DNA of 64,000 nucleotides from LLD-282 sp964395835 (GCA_964395835.1 CAYNBJ010000001.1:62001-126000), one strand, 5' to 3'. Positions 34,941-43,574 are shown, counted from the first letter of the stretch. The notes: generated by a model not told the origin, from the sequence alone. Numbers and translations are program-made.

Positions 34941-35465
34941 CTACCTGTATCGCAATTCAATAAGCTGTTCATCAGGATAAACGACAAGATCGGCTTTATG
35001 ATGAACCTGTAAGGATGCATCTCGTATGACATCAATCAAAGAAATTGCATCGTGCTGAAATGAAACCAAAGCCGGTATCACAGGCGGCACACCAAGTATT
35101 TGGGTCTGATAACCTGTTAAAGAATGCAAATCGATAAGTAATTGCTCTACAGGACCAGACCAATCTATAAAAACTTTTCTATTTAAAATATTAGAATGGT
35201 TTGTCACAATATCATGCTGAGGCAAACGAATATGCTCATCTTTAGAAAAGAAAAATTGCGAGAAATTTCGCATGCTTTTTTCTAAGGAGGCGATTTCCTT
35301 ATTAAGCTCATGATGAATATGTTCTATTGGAAAACGCTCTTCTTTTTTCATATCGCTTTTAGGCGCAGAATAATCCCTATCGTATGCGATATCCGAAGAA
35401 CAACCAGTCCACACAAGTGAGCAGAGACATATCATCACTGAAAGTGTTTTAGAAAAGCGAGTCAC
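34941..35465 (-). CDS. dotD: Dot/Icm outer-membrane lipoprotein DotD
   Basis: 174 residues from a GTG at 35465, preceded by AAAGG five bases upstream; the frame opens further upstream (35564) but the shorter start puts the signal peptide at the N-terminus (RFSKTLSVMICLCSLVWTGC). The Cys after the lipobox is lipidated. The C-terminal domain (VFIDWSGPVEQLLIDLHSLTGYQTQILGV, then ISLIDVIRDASLQVHHKADL and a YPDEQLIELRYR tail) is the secretin N-domain-like fold of DotD. It heads the minus-strand dot/icm run. Confidence 0.92.
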   Translation of the reverse strand: MTRFSKTLSVMICLCSLVWTGCSSDIAYDRDYSAPKSDMKKEERFPIEHIHHELNKEIASLEKSMRNFSQFFFSKDEHIRLPQHDIVTNHSNILNRKVFIDWSGPVEQLLIDLHSLTGYQTQILGVPPVIPALVSFQHDAISLIDVIRDASLQVHHKADLVVYPDEQLIELRYR

Positions 35466-35524
35466 AATAACCTTTGCAAAAAGAAAGTCTACTCCATAGG
35501 ATAACCGACAACTGGGTTTCTGCA

Positions 35525-35584
35525 AATACCCGAAAATGTTACTATAGTATAAAATGTTTATCATAAGATGAAATAGACGCTATT
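35525..35584. promoter_or_regulatory. Divergent promoter region between dotD and icmS
   Basis: The AT-rich spacer holds overlapping -10-like hexamers: TATACT/TATAGT near 35541-35550, readable toward dotD on the minus strand and toward icmS on the plus strand. -35 elements are weak on both sides. A shared control point for the two arms of the secretion locus is inferred from position. Confidence 0.35.
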
Positions 35585-35923
35585 ATGACGATTCCTGAAT
35601 ATTTTATAGAAATATCAAAAATTTTAAACTGTAAGTTCGAAATGTATGGAAATCCGGTTACGGCAGAAAAAGTATTTTCTCCAGATGGCATGTTACCGTC
35701 ATTTTTTAAAAAAGCAGAAAGCTTATCCTTATTCGTTTTAAATAAAAATTTAGGAATTGCTTTTGAAAAAACCTCTCAATCGATGAGTGGCGTTCGTGTG
35801 AATTGGGATTCTACTGTCCCCGATTCCTACCGTATTTTGTGTCTTCTTGATATCTTTATTGAATTACTTCAAGAAAGTGGCGCAAAGAAAATCATTCGTT
35901 TGGACTCTTTACTTTACGATTAA
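35585..35923 (+). CDS. icmS: Dot/Icm adaptor chaperone IcmS
   Basis: 112 residues, against 114 in Legionella. Family pattern: an N-terminal IPEYFIEISKILNCKFEMYGNPVTAEKVFSPDGMLPSFFKKAESLSLFVLNKNLGI, a central GVRVNWDSTVPDSYRILCLLDIFIELLQ and the conserved LLYD end (LMYD in Legionella). IcmS pairs with IcmW on the coupling protein DotL and presents a subset of effectors. IcmW is not recognised in the window. It heads the plus-strand icmS-dotM-dotL arm, with icmR and icmQ missing between. Confidence 0.9.
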   Translation: MTIPEYFIEISKILNCKFEMYGNPVTAEKVFSPDGMLPSFFKKAESLSLFVLNKNLGIAFEKTSQSMSGVRVNWDSTVPDSYRILCLLDIFIELLQESGAKKIIRLDSLLYD

Positions 35924-35941
35924 CATGAAGGAGTAATTATT

Positions 35942-37066
35942 ATGTCTCAGGGTGGTCAAGGATCGTCAGACAACTCAAACAGCACGCTATGGCTGATAGG
36001 GATGGCGGTATGCGGTCTTGTCATGTTTTGGTACTATTTTCAAGACAGTCTGATTTTCTATTATTTGAAAAATAAATATTATCAACTGTGGTTTTTACAA
36101 CATTTAACATTTTTTTTACCTGACTCAATGGATAATGACATTTTTTCTATGTCGGAATATTTAATTCTCAATCCTGATTCGCAAGACCCTGGTGTCATTT
36201 TTTATATTGCCCAAAGAACAGGCTATTATTTTTCTGCCTGCCAATTATTGCTTGGCTTAATCTCTTTCAGATATGTATGGAAAAAAAATGCCCAACTCCG
36301 CTATAACAAAAAATATTCGATGATGGATCTCGCGCGACAAGAGCAACAAAATTGGAAAAAAATTATGCCGATTGTTGGCCTCAATCTGATTGATATTGAT
36401 GTCAACACAGGTCCATGGGCTATGGCATTGACACCCTTACAGTTTGTAAAAAAACACGATCTCATAACCATCGAAACAGTTTTTGATCGCAAATCTCCCT
36501 GGAAAAGCGAGGGGGTCAAAAAGATGATTTTGCAAAAAAACAAAGCATATCGTATTTTTGTATCTCAAATGGGGGTACTATGGGAAGGAGCGTATGAGCT
36601 ACCTGAACACCGCCGAGCTTTATTTGCGCTTTTTCTCGCTCGTATTGAACATGATGCGGATACTGCTGCTAAGCTCGTAGATAGGCTCGCAGAATCTTTT
36701 GCGCAAGGTAAACCAGATTTTTCTATGGTTGCGCCTTTAATTGAGAAATATCGGCAATCAAAAAAAGCTGCTCAGTGTATTCAGAGCCATGCTTATGTCA
36801 TGACCGTCTTGGCATCTATGCTGAAAATAGCAAGAAGCGATGGTGTCCTTCCATCTTCAGATTTTATATGGCTAAAACCTATTGATAGAGAGTTATGGTA
36901 TATGCTAAACACAATAGGAAGACAAACAGCTTTTTGCGAAGTTTCAGGTCCGTTCGCTCACTGGAAAGCTGAGTTAGAACTTGGTCGTCCTTTATTTAGA
37001 CCAATTATTGAAGAAGCGATCAGAGGATTAGAAAGCAGTCTTGAAAAAATTGTTTATGTCGAATAA
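35942..37066 (+). CDS. dotM: Dot/Icm coupling-complex protein DotM (IcmP)
   Basis: 374 residues (376 in Legionella). Two membrane segments lie near residues 15-35 and 100-118, then the cytosolic domain begins RYNKKYSMMDLARQEQQNWKKIMPIVGLNLIDIDVNTGPWAMALTPLQFVKKH, a highly conserved DotM block. The C-terminal domain ends with FCEVSGPFAHWKAELELGRPLFRPIIEEAIRGLESSL. In Legionella this domain has a basic patch that recognises acidic E-block effectors. It is followed by dotL after 18 bases, preceded by GGAG-type sites. Confidence 0.96.
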   Translation: MSQGGQGSSDNSNSTLWLIGMAVCGLVMFWYYFQDSLIFYYLKNKYYQLWFLQHLTFFLPDSMDNDIFSMSEYLILNPDSQDPGVIFYIAQRTGYYFSACQLLLGLISFRYVWKKNAQLRYNKKYSMMDLARQEQQNWKKIMPIVGLNLIDIDVNTGPWAMALTPLQFVKKHDLITIETVFDRKSPWKSEGVKKMILQKNKAYRIFVSQMGVLWEGAYELPEHRRALFALFLARIEHDADTAAKLVDRLAESFAQGKPDFSMVAPLIEKYRQSKKAAQCIQSHAYVMTVLASMLKIARSDGVLPSSDFIWLKPIDRELWYMLNTIGRQTAFCEVSGPFAHWKAELELGRPLFRPIIEEAIRGLESSLEKIVYVE

Positions 37067-37084
37067 CAACTAACAGGGTATCTT

Positions 37085-39433
37085 ATGGGGAATTTCCGCG
37101 GCATTGAAGAAAAAAATGAATATTCAGCACGACAAATTGCGCGTGATACTCGTCCTATGGGGATGCGCATTCGTGATGTTTTACTAGAACCCACGAGCAC
37201 ATTAGTCATTTATTTGATTTTATCAGGAGGCGTCTTAGCATTTCCAATTTTTCTTGATGCGTTCTTTGTTCTTCTCGTAATAATGAATTTCTTTTATCTT
37301 TCACAACGTCCTTCTTTACCCTTTAAAATTCCTAAAAGCGCCAAGGTTCTTGATTATAACGACACGATTCCGGGAACCAATACAGCCAAGATGGCATCTG
37401 GTATATCATTTTTTGGTAATGAGCATGTCACAAATAAAGAATTATGGTTTTCAAATGATGATATGCGAACACACGTACTCATTTTCGGATCAACAGGATC
37501 AGGTAAAACAGAAGCTCTCATTTCCTTAGCCTATAACTCTTTATGTCAGGGCAGCGGTTTTATTTACATCGACGGAAAAGGAGATAATGCTCTATATTCT
37601 AAAGTGTTTTCCATGGTCCGTGCGATGGGGCGTGATGATGATCTGTTGCTTGTTAATTTCATGACAGGGGCGCGTGATATTATCGGTGCGCAAAAAACAC
37701 GTCTATCGAATACCATGAATCCTTTCAACCAAGGCTCTTCATCAATGCTTTCTGAGCTTGTCACATCATTAATGGATTCAGGTGGCCAAAGTGGCGATGG
37801 TGATATGTGGAAAGGCCGAGCCATATCCTTTGTGCAAGCATTAATGAAAATTTTAGTTGTCATGCGCGATGAGGGAAGACTTTTACTCGATGCGCATACT
37901 GTGCGTAACTATTTTATTTTAGAAAAACTCGAACAAATTGTCGTTGATAAAATGTTCCCTCTTGATGATGGATCGCCTGTTCCTTTACACGATCTACCAG
38001 ATGTTGTTTTACAGCCTTTAAAAATGTACTTGGATAACTTACCTGGTTATGTGCCTGCAAAAAAAGGAAATCAAAGTGGTGAAGTGAGAGAACAGCATGG
38101 CTTTATTACCATGCAACTTACTCGCGTTTTTTCCTCATTAGCAGATACATATGGTCATATCATTCGAGCGAATCTTGCAGAAATTGATTTTAAAGATGTC
38201 GTTTTAAATAGACGAATTCTTTGTGTACTTCTTCCTGCTTTAGAAAAATCTCCCGATGAATTGTCTAATTTAGGGAAAATCATTGTTGCATCGATTAAAG
38301 CAATGATGGCATCTGGATTAGGTGAAGATGTCGAAGGAACATATCAAGACGTCATTCAGAGAAAACCGACAACATCTCCGACTCCCTTCGTTTCGATTAT
38401 GGATGAATATGGTTACTATGCTGTCAAAGGCTTTGCTGTTGTCCCAGCTCAAGCTCGCTCTTTAGGATTCTCTGCGATATTTGCTGGACAAGATTTACCT
38501 GCTTTTCAAAAAGTCTCCAAAGAAGAGGCAGCTTCTATCGGCGCTAATACAAACATAAAAATTTGTATGAAACTTGAAGATCCTGCAGAAACCTGGGACT
38601 TTTTTAACAAAGTTGCATCAGAAGCTTATGTCACAAATGTACGAGAATTTTCAATTCAAAGTGAAAGCCTCACACAAACATATAATGACACACGATCTGC
38701 GAGTGTTGATAAACGTGGACGTATTGAGTTTCTAGATTTAAAAGATCAGCTGTCTGGAGATGCTCATATTTTTTTCCGTTCAAAAATTGTTCGCGCGCGC
38801 ATGTTTTATGCAAATCCGAAACCAGCAAAAACAATGCAAGTCAATCAATTTCTTTGTATTGATATTCCTCGCGAAGAAATCTTAGTTGGTCTCGATATTA
38901 CATTTAGAGCTTTCTACAATGCTTTTTATAAAGATGAATATGAACTTCCTTCTTCTTTAGAGCAAAAAGATTTCTTTGAAAATCTTGCCCTCTCTTTTAA
39001 TACTGATGACAAGACGACTTTAGAAGAGCGTGCGGTCAATGCTTTAATCAAAGTTTTAGACTATCAGGTTTCTCAAGAAGAAGAATTACTTGAACATGAA
39101 AGTGAAGATGCTGTTTTTGAAAATAATATCCATTTGTTTTCAGCCCATCAGTTTCCTGCAGGCGCTCAAGCTTTAATGAAAAAATCTGAAATCGAGCTCT
39201 TAACTAAACCGCTTGTTTCAAAGATTCAATGTGCATCGATCATGATTAAAATTGAGCGTAATTGCGGTACTAGCCGCTTAAAAGCAAAACCGATTGTAGA
39301 TGCTTTTCTTGATGAAATAAGAGAAATGACCTTATACCCTGTTGTCAAAAAAGAACCATTAAATCAAGAAAAAACTCTTTCAATACTGAATGATTTCAAG
39401 ACGACCTTTGAAAAAGAAATCGCAGAAAAATAA
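37085..39433 (+). CDS. dotL: Dot/Icm type IV coupling protein ATPase DotL (IcmO)
   Basis: 782 residues, against 783 in Legionella. Two N-terminal membrane segments (about residues 35-75), Walker A FGSTGSGKTEAL near residue 135, Walker B-like VSIMDEYGYY near 437 and IFAGQDLPAFQK. The C-terminal tail past residue 600 (for instance SAHQFPAGAQALMKKSEIEL) is the extension that binds DotN, IcmS/IcmW and LvgA in Legionella. DotL is the VirD4-type receptor feeding effectors into the channel. It ends the plus-strand arm. Confidence 0.97.
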   Translation: MGNFRGIEEKNEYSARQIARDTRPMGMRIRDVLLEPTSTLVIYLILSGGVLAFPIFLDAFFVLLVIMNFFYLSQRPSLPFKIPKSAKVLDYNDTIPGTNTAKMASGISFFGNEHVTNKELWFSNDDMRTHVLIFGSTGSGKTEALISLAYNSLCQGSGFIYIDGKGDNALYSKVFSMVRAMGRDDDLLLVNFMTGARDIIGAQKTRLSNTMNPFNQGSSSMLSELVTSLMDSGGQSGDGDMWKGRAISFVQALMKILVVMRDEGRLLLDAHTVRNYFILEKLEQIVVDKMFPLDDGSPVPLHDLPDVVLQPLKMYLDNLPGYVPAKKGNQSGEVREQHGFITMQLTRVFSSLADTYGHIIRANLAEIDFKDVVLNRRILCVLLPALEKSPDELSNLGKIIVASIKAMMASGLGEDVEGTYQDVIQRKPTTSPTPFVSIMDEYGYYAVKGFAVVPAQARSLGFSAIFAGQDLPAFQKVSKEEAASIGANTNIKICMKLEDPAETWDFFNKVASEAYVTNVREFSIQSESLTQTYNDTRSASVDKRGRIEFLDLKDQLSGDAHIFFRSKIVRARMFYANPKPAKTMQVNQFLCIDIPREEILVGLDITFRAFYNAFYKDEYELPSSLEQKDFFENLALSFNTDDKTTLEERAVNALIKVLDYQVSQEEELLEHESEDAVFENNIHLFSAHQFPAGAQALMKKSEIELLTKPLVSKIQCASIMIKIERNCGTSRLKAKPIVDAFLDEIREMTLYPVVKKEPLNQEKTLSILNDFKTTFEKEIAEK

Positions 39434-39462
39434 GATTTTTCTGCTAACAGATTATATAGCTC

Positions 39463-39502
39463 CACATTGATCGCTCATTTTTTTTCATGTACGATCAATG
39501 TG
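39463..39502. repeat. Inverted repeat with T-rich loop downstream of dotL
   Basis: CACATTGATCG (39463-39473) pairs with CGATCAATGTG (39492-39502); the loop holds eight T. It lies 30 bases after the dotL stop, where a transcription end would be expected, but the T run is inside the loop rather than after the stem. Confidence 0.5.
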
Positions 39503-39640
39503 CTATCACAAAATTGAAAAATTTTCTCTTTCACGAAAAAACTCATTCTGCGCATTTAAACAGCCTAGTTATCTTTTTTTGATTGCCTTTTTGTATAAAC
39601 AAGATACTCTGAAATCATATGTTTTTTGAGATCACATTGC

Positions 39641-40858
39641 GTGCGCGCTATTTTTAAAAATCTGAGTCTTTTATGCCTTTTGATATCATGTATGATCGTG
39701 CATTATGTTTTTTTCATGCAACAAAAAGCACTCCATGTTTCTTTGAACGAAATAGATCAGGCGCTCAACAGAGGGTATTGGCATAAAGCAAACTATTTAA
39801 TTGCAGATCAAAATGAACGAAACACAATGTTGAGCAATCGAAATTTCTATCAACTCAAATATTTTAAATTACTTGCAGATCGTTATCAAAAAAAAGAAAT
39901 AGACCTTTCTGCTGATCAGGATTTAGAAAAAATTTGTTATCACTACAAAGAAGCATGTACAGAGATCGGATTATTTCTTATTGAGGATGGATTGAACAAT
40001 GAGGCTCTTCCTTACTTGAAAAAAAAAGCAAAACAGAGAGACCCAAAAGCACAGTTTGGAATGCTTTTTGTAAATGAGAAGGATTCTTACAAGCAAAGCA
40101 CTGAAATTATCGAAAAGCATCCTGCATGGAAATATGCTTACGTAGTTTCTCGCATTATGCCCGAACTTTGGGACAATACAGCTTTGACTCTCTTAGAAGA
40201 ATCTGATACAGAGGGATTTATCCCTGCCTCAGAGCATTTAGGAAGGTTTTATTTTTACAAAAATCCTTTTGTAAAACAGGATCTGACAAAGGCCAAAATA
40301 TACTTTGAAAAAGCTGCCAAAGCAGGCTACATTCGCGCTATCAAATCTATGGGATTATGGCATCTTAGCCAGGATAGTGAAAATATTAAGGCGTTTGAAT
40401 ATCTACGTTTTGCGGCACAATGCGGCGATTCTGAGGCACAATATCTTTTTGCCCAACATCTCGAAACGCTTTCTCTAAGAAATTCGTTTTCAATAGAGTA
40501 CTGGTATCAAAAAGCAGCTGATCAGAACCATGCATTATCCGCAGAAAGGCTTGGTATTTTATTATATAATCAAAAGAATCATTTTCAGAAAGAAAATCAA
40601 GGATTAAAGTACCTGCTCAAAGCTGCACAATCAGGCCTTCCATCAGCACAAAATAATTATGCTATTGCTTTGATGCAAAAAAACCATCCAGTCTCCATAG
40701 AAGATTATCAACAAGCGCGGCAGTATTTTGAATCCGCAGCTACGATGGGCGATCAAGAAGCCATCTATAATTTGGCAGTTTTACAAGCAGAATATGGCCT
40801 CAGACTCAAAGACGAAATAAACACTCTCATGACAGATCTGGAAACACATGCTGAGTAA
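39641..40858 (+). CDS. Sel1-repeat protein with N-terminal membrane anchor
   Basis: About 405 residues from a GTG at 39641; a TTG at 39626 would add five residues and neither has a good ribosome site. A hydrophobic N-terminus (LSLLCLLISCMIVHYVFF) is a signal anchor. From about residue 185 onward come at least five Sel1-like repeats, for example LTKAKIYFEKAAKAGYIRAIKSMGLWHL, SIEYWYQKAADQNHALSAERLGILL and GLKYLLKAAQSGLPSAQNNYAIAL. Sel1 proteins such as LpnE and EnhC of Legionella act in host interaction, so a periplasmic or envelope role near the secretion locus is plausible but unproven. Confidence 0.8.
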   Translation: MRAIFKNLSLLCLLISCMIVHYVFFMQQKALHVSLNEIDQALNRGYWHKANYLIADQNERNTMLSNRNFYQLKYFKLLADRYQKKEIDLSADQDLEKICYHYKEACTEIGLFLIEDGLNNEALPYLKKKAKQRDPKAQFGMLFVNEKDSYKQSTEIIEKHPAWKYAYVVSRIMPELWDNTALTLLEESDTEGFIPASEHLGRFYFYKNPFVKQDLTKAKIYFEKAAKAGYIRAIKSMGLWHLSQDSENIKAFEYLRFAAQCGDSEAQYLFAQHLETLSLRNSFSIEYWYQKAADQNHALSAERLGILLYNQKNHFQKENQGLKYLLKAAQSGLPSAQNNYAIALMQKNHPVSIEDYQQARQYFESAATMGDQEAIYNLAVLQAEYGLRLKDEINTLMTDLETHAE

Positions 40859-40861
40859 ATA

Positions 40862-41005
40862 TCTTTTGCTTGATAGCCAAATACAACAGAGCGAGCTTTC
40901 GAGGACTATAGATTTGTATTGATTGCTGTGCAAAAACAGCTTTGTTCGTTTGAAAATTCATGTGCTCAGGATCGCACCGTGTAAAAAACAATCATTTATC
41001 AGAAT
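40862..41005 (+). pseudogene. Decayed fragment of a DUF3579 gene
   Basis: The stretch aligns along about 140 bases with the 5' part of the intact DUF3579 gene at 42215 (shared runs include AGCTTT.GAGG.CT, GATTG.T.G, AACAGCTTTGTTC.TTTGAA and AACCAATCATTTATCAG-like AACAATCATTTATCAG). It has no usable start, carries stops and breaks off. It marks a second, lost copy. Confidence 0.6.
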
Positions 41006-41183
41006 TTTTTCCATCTCGTCTCATACAAGTTTTTGTAAATTCTTTGATCGCCTTTTGATTGGCATGATTCATATTATTAGATTTTTGGTATTTTAATAAC
41101 AGATGATGAATTTCTGAGACAGAAAAATTTTTATAACTTAGCCCTTGAATGACTTTCCACAATATATTCATATAATCTAACAC
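40992..41183 (-). CDS. Possible small protein, 63 residues
   Basis: A short basic frame (MLDYMNILWKVIQGLSYKN start) downstream of the first small-protein pair on the same strand, after the hairpin at 41197-41228. It contains a helix-turn-helix-like stretch (FSVSEIHHLLLKYQ) but no recognised domain, and it overlaps the decayed DUF3579 fragment. It may be spurious. Confidence 0.3.
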   Translation of the reverse strand: MLDYMNILWKVIQGLSYKNFSVSEIHHLLLKYQKSNNMNHANQKAIKEFTKTCMRRDGKNSDK

Positions 41184-41196
41184 AATACAACGTATA

Positions 41197-41228
41197 GAAG
41201 ATATCTACATTTTAGTATAGATATCTTC
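41197..41228. terminator. Perfect 11-bp hairpin downstream of the first A/B pair
   Basis: GAAGATATCTA (41197-41207) and TAGATATCTTC (41218-41228) form a perfect stem with a 10-base loop, 17 bases after the stop of the A-type gene. It is AT-rich and lacks a following U run on the minus strand, so it may be a weak terminator or a processing or stabilising hairpin. Confidence 0.45.
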
Positions 41229-41244
41229 ATTGCATCATAACAGA

Positions 41245-41514
41245 TTACTGCTTTTCGATAACACGATAAATTTTATAGGTTTGATTTGACTCATCTATTG
41301 TCAATAATAAGAAACTCATATTTTTGATATTCCCAAAAACATACTCAGTAGTTTCCATATCTACATTAATCTGCTCAAGATGAGGCCACTTGGCAACTTC
41401 TTCAGCAGAAATCTTAATAAAGAAATCTTCGTTTTCTAAATATAATCCAACGAGAGAGGGCTGTGATGTGCCACCAGAAATGTTAGCAAGAATTGCACTA
41501 TTTAAATTTTTCAT
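41245..41514 (-). CDS. Small Gly-Gly leader protein, A-type (pair 1)
   Basis: 89 residues. The first 15 residues (MKNLNSAILANISGG) look like a double-glycine leader. The mature part contains LVGLYLENEDFFIKIS and ends with FLLLTIDESNQTYKIYRVIEKQ. The end pattern, hydrophobic run, then I-D/N-x-K/S-x-x-T-Y-x-I-Y-R/K, is shared with the A-type genes at 43284 and 43999. It follows the B-type gene by 18 bases, with AAGAGA before the start. No known domain is recognised; export through a C39-type transporter and a signalling, toxin or adhesion role are hypotheses. Confidence 0.7.
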   Translation of the reverse strand: MKNLNSAILANISGGTSQPSLVGLYLENEDFFIKISAEEVAKWPHLEQINVDMETTEYVFGNIKNMSFLLLTIDESNQTYKIYRVIEKQ

Positions 41515-41532
41515 CTTAAATCTCTTTTTTGC

Positions 41533-41802
41533 TTATGCATAAACCATTAAAGCGTATACACGCTCACCATTAAACAAATCGTACGCTGAAGCAAATCCTT
41601 TGAGAGTTTTGTCAACACCGCTTTGCTCTATATCGCTGACTACAATGGCAGGAGTTGCATTTTCATCTAATAAGATATCTAGATCTTGTCTCGTAAGAGT
41701 TACTGCCTCGGATTCGAGTAAAGAACCTTCTTGCACACACTCCAAAACGTAGTGTGGCTGTACTCCACCGTAAACTTCTTTTGGATTTTCTAATTTTTTC
41801 AT
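41533..41802 (-). CDS. Small Gly-Gly leader protein, B-type (pair 1)
   Basis: About 89 residues from the ATG at 41802, giving a 13-residue leader MKKLENPKEVYGG; an in-frame ATG at 41820 adds six. The mature part (HYVLECVQEGSLLESEAVTLTRQDLDILLDE, ending FNGERVYALMVYA) shares with the other B-type genes a V/L-x-E/K-G-x-L segment after the glycines and an aromatic C-terminus. This pair was duplicated to give the decayed copy at 42.5-43.0 kb, which matches it closely including about 80 bases of upstream DNA. Function unknown. Confidence 0.68.
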   Translation of the reverse strand: MKKLENPKEVYGGVQPHYVLECVQEGSLLESEAVTLTRQDLDILLDENATPAIVVSDIEQSGVDKTLKGFASAYDLFNGERVYALMVYA

Positions 41803-42214
41803 TTTTGATCTCACTCTCATTTTTTAGGAAATTGATTTTAACGTGATCTTCTCAAACAATCCTGAAATCTGCATAAAATTATTTTTACGCAGAATATCAA
41901 AGGTATATTTTATATTCTACAAGTAATATCATACCTATAATAGCGAAAATAGCAACCCTGTATATCGTGATAAAACGCTTTTGTTTCAAAGCAAAAAACC
42001 AACATTAGGAGTGTATAAATCTAGAATCTTCACAGATACTTTTATAATCTTATTAAAAATCCCAAAAGTTACGTATCTAGAAAGCGCAGAACTGAAAAAT
42101 TTACACAAATACAAAAAGCAATAAATCAGTGACAATTGGGTAGGTTTAAAAAATAATTTCGTCTAAGATTAAAAGACGAGATAGCCACTTTCATGGAAGA
42201 TTTGCAGGAATACG
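41803..42214. other. Intergenic upstream region of pair 1
   Basis: About 0.4 kb without a recognisable gene. Its right-hand neighbour is the DUF3579 gene; its left part (41820-41890) is nearly identical to 43025-43095 upstream of the decayed pair, with a shared core reading TTTTAACG.GATCTTCTCAAA. This conserved block may hold the promoter of the pairs. Confidence 0.5.
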
Positions 42215-42484
42215 ATGGATGAATACCTTCTCATTTATAGCAAAATGAAACATGGAGAGCTTTTGAGGCCTGCAGATTGGATTGATCGCTTAGCCGAACA
42301 ACTTTGTTCCTTTGAAGATAGATGCACTAGATATCACCCCATGCTCAAACCAATCATTTATCAGGGAGAGCGATGCCTCATCATGGATAAAAAACTCAAA
42401 GACATCGAGCCCATTGTTTTTGAGAGTGTCATGGCGTTTCTTACAGAATATCAACTCAAGCATGAGTGGATTACTCAGCACTAA
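42215..42484 (+). CDS. DUF3579 family protein
   Basis: 89 residues with AGGA five bases before the ATG. The core GELLRPADWIDRLAEQLCSFEDRCTRYHPMLKPI, then CLIMDKKLKDIEPIVFESVMAFL matches the DUF3579 pattern (G..FRPSDWAERL..., RY.P...P......L.V...L....P..F..LM.F). The family is found mainly in Beta- and Gammaproteobacteria and has no known function. It runs opposite to the small-protein pairs and its stop abuts the 3' end of the decayed A-type gene. A decayed second copy lies at 40862-41005, beside pair 1, so DUF3579 has been linked to the pairs more than once. Confidence 0.85.
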   Translation: MDEYLLIYSKMKHGELLRPADWIDRLAEQLCSFEDRCTRYHPMLKPIIYQGERCLIMDKKLKDIEPIVFESVMAFLTEYQLKHEWITQH

Positions 42485-42731
42485 CACATTTGTATCGGTT
42501 TGATTCGACTTATCGATTGTCAATAATAAGAAACTCATATTTTTGATATTCCAAAAAATATCCTTCGTGGTTTCCATATCGAGATGATTCTGCTCAGTAT
42601 TATGCCACTTAGCAGCTTCCTAAACAGCAAGCTTAATAAAGAAATCTTCGTTTTCTAAATATAATCCAACGAAAGAGGGTTTTGCTGCGCCACTCGCAAT
42701 CTTAGCGACAATTGTGGTATTTCAATTTCTC
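42485..42731 (-). pseudogene. Decayed A-type small-protein gene (pair 2)
   Basis: About 250 bases closely match the A-type gene of pair 1 (for example the shared runs coding KNMSFLLLTID and the antisense of FFIKxS...ENED). An in-frame stop falls in the middle (…CTA AACAGC… region near 42619), the leader is damaged and the glycine pair is altered. It is a recent but broken duplicate. Confidence 0.8.
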
Positions 42732-42754
42732 ATCTGGGATCTCTTTATTATTTA

Positions 42755-43040
42755 TGCATCAACTATCAAAGCGTATACACGATCCATTAAACAAATTATA
42801 CACTGAGAAAAATGATGTGCAGCCTGATTTTTTTCTAGATTACTGACTGCAATAGCAAGATTCGCATGCTCATCCAGTCATATATCGAGATCTTGTCGCG
42901 AAAGCGTTACGCCCGCGGATTCAAATTCAAGAACCTTCTTACACACACTCAAAATTGTATTGTAGCTGTGCTCAACCCTACGTTTCTTGTGGATTTTCTA
43001 ATTTGTTCCTTTTCGATCTCATTCTCATTTTTTTAGAAAA
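42755..43040 (-). pseudogene. Decayed B-type small-protein gene (pair 2)
   Basis: It aligns along its length with the B-type gene of pair 1, including the promoter-side block, but has lost the start codon at the expected place, carries small insertions and deletions that shift the frame, and contains stops. With the decayed A-type gene it forms a dead second pair. Confidence 0.8.
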
Positions 43041-43283
43041 TCGATTTTAACGCGATCTTCTCAAACAATCCTGAAATCTACAGAAAATTCTTTTCCTATC
43101 AGGCTATAGACATAGACAAGATCTGTCTTAAAAACCGATCTTAAGTGATCCTGTCCATTGAAAATTGAGAGTCCAAAAAGATTATGCTGCACTCAATAAA
43201 AAAGTATGATTTTTTATAAAAGTCTATTCATGACTATGCACAGTTTATACATCTGATCATAATTAAAAACAACTCATGTATTT

Positions 43284-43556
43284 TTATTCATTAATGATTG
43301 TGTCTCGATAAATTTGATAAGTCCCATTTTTTTCATCAATCAGAATATAAAATAAAAAAATAGGCTTATTTGGAAGGTACTTCAATGCACATTCCTCACC
43401 AAGCTCTTCGCTATAAAGATCTGGTTTTTGTTGCATATCGCTGATTGTTGATGGATTGATTGGAAGATTTACAGTCTCTAAAGTCCAATCATACATAGTG
43501 AGGGATTCAATACCACCTGTGATATTGTGCGTATTATTCATACTAAGATGTTTCAT
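43284..43556 (-). CDS. Small Gly-Gly leader protein, A-type (pair 3)
   Basis: 90 residues with GAGAGGA seven bases upstream. Leader MKHLSMNNTHNITGG (15 residues), then a mature part containing MYDWTLETVNLPINPSTISD and the shared A-type end FLFYILIDEKNGTYQIYRD. It follows its B partner by 18 bases, the same spacing as in pair 1. Sequence identity to pair 1 is low apart from the leader and the C-terminal motif, so the pairs have diverged under some selection that keeps their layout. Confidence 0.7.
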   Translation of the reverse strand: MKHLSMNNTHNITGGIESLTMYDWTLETVNLPINPSTISDMQQKPDLYSEELGEECALKYLPNKPIFLFYILIDEKNGTYQIYRDTIINE

Positions 43557-43574
43557 TGTGTTTCCTCTCGATTC

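Noticed and set aside
42290..42577. 95-residue minus-strand frame covering the DUF3579 gene
   Set aside because: It joins the middle of the decayed A-type gene to the antisense of DUF3579; only its first 27 residues resemble the A-type family, so it is a chance chimera.
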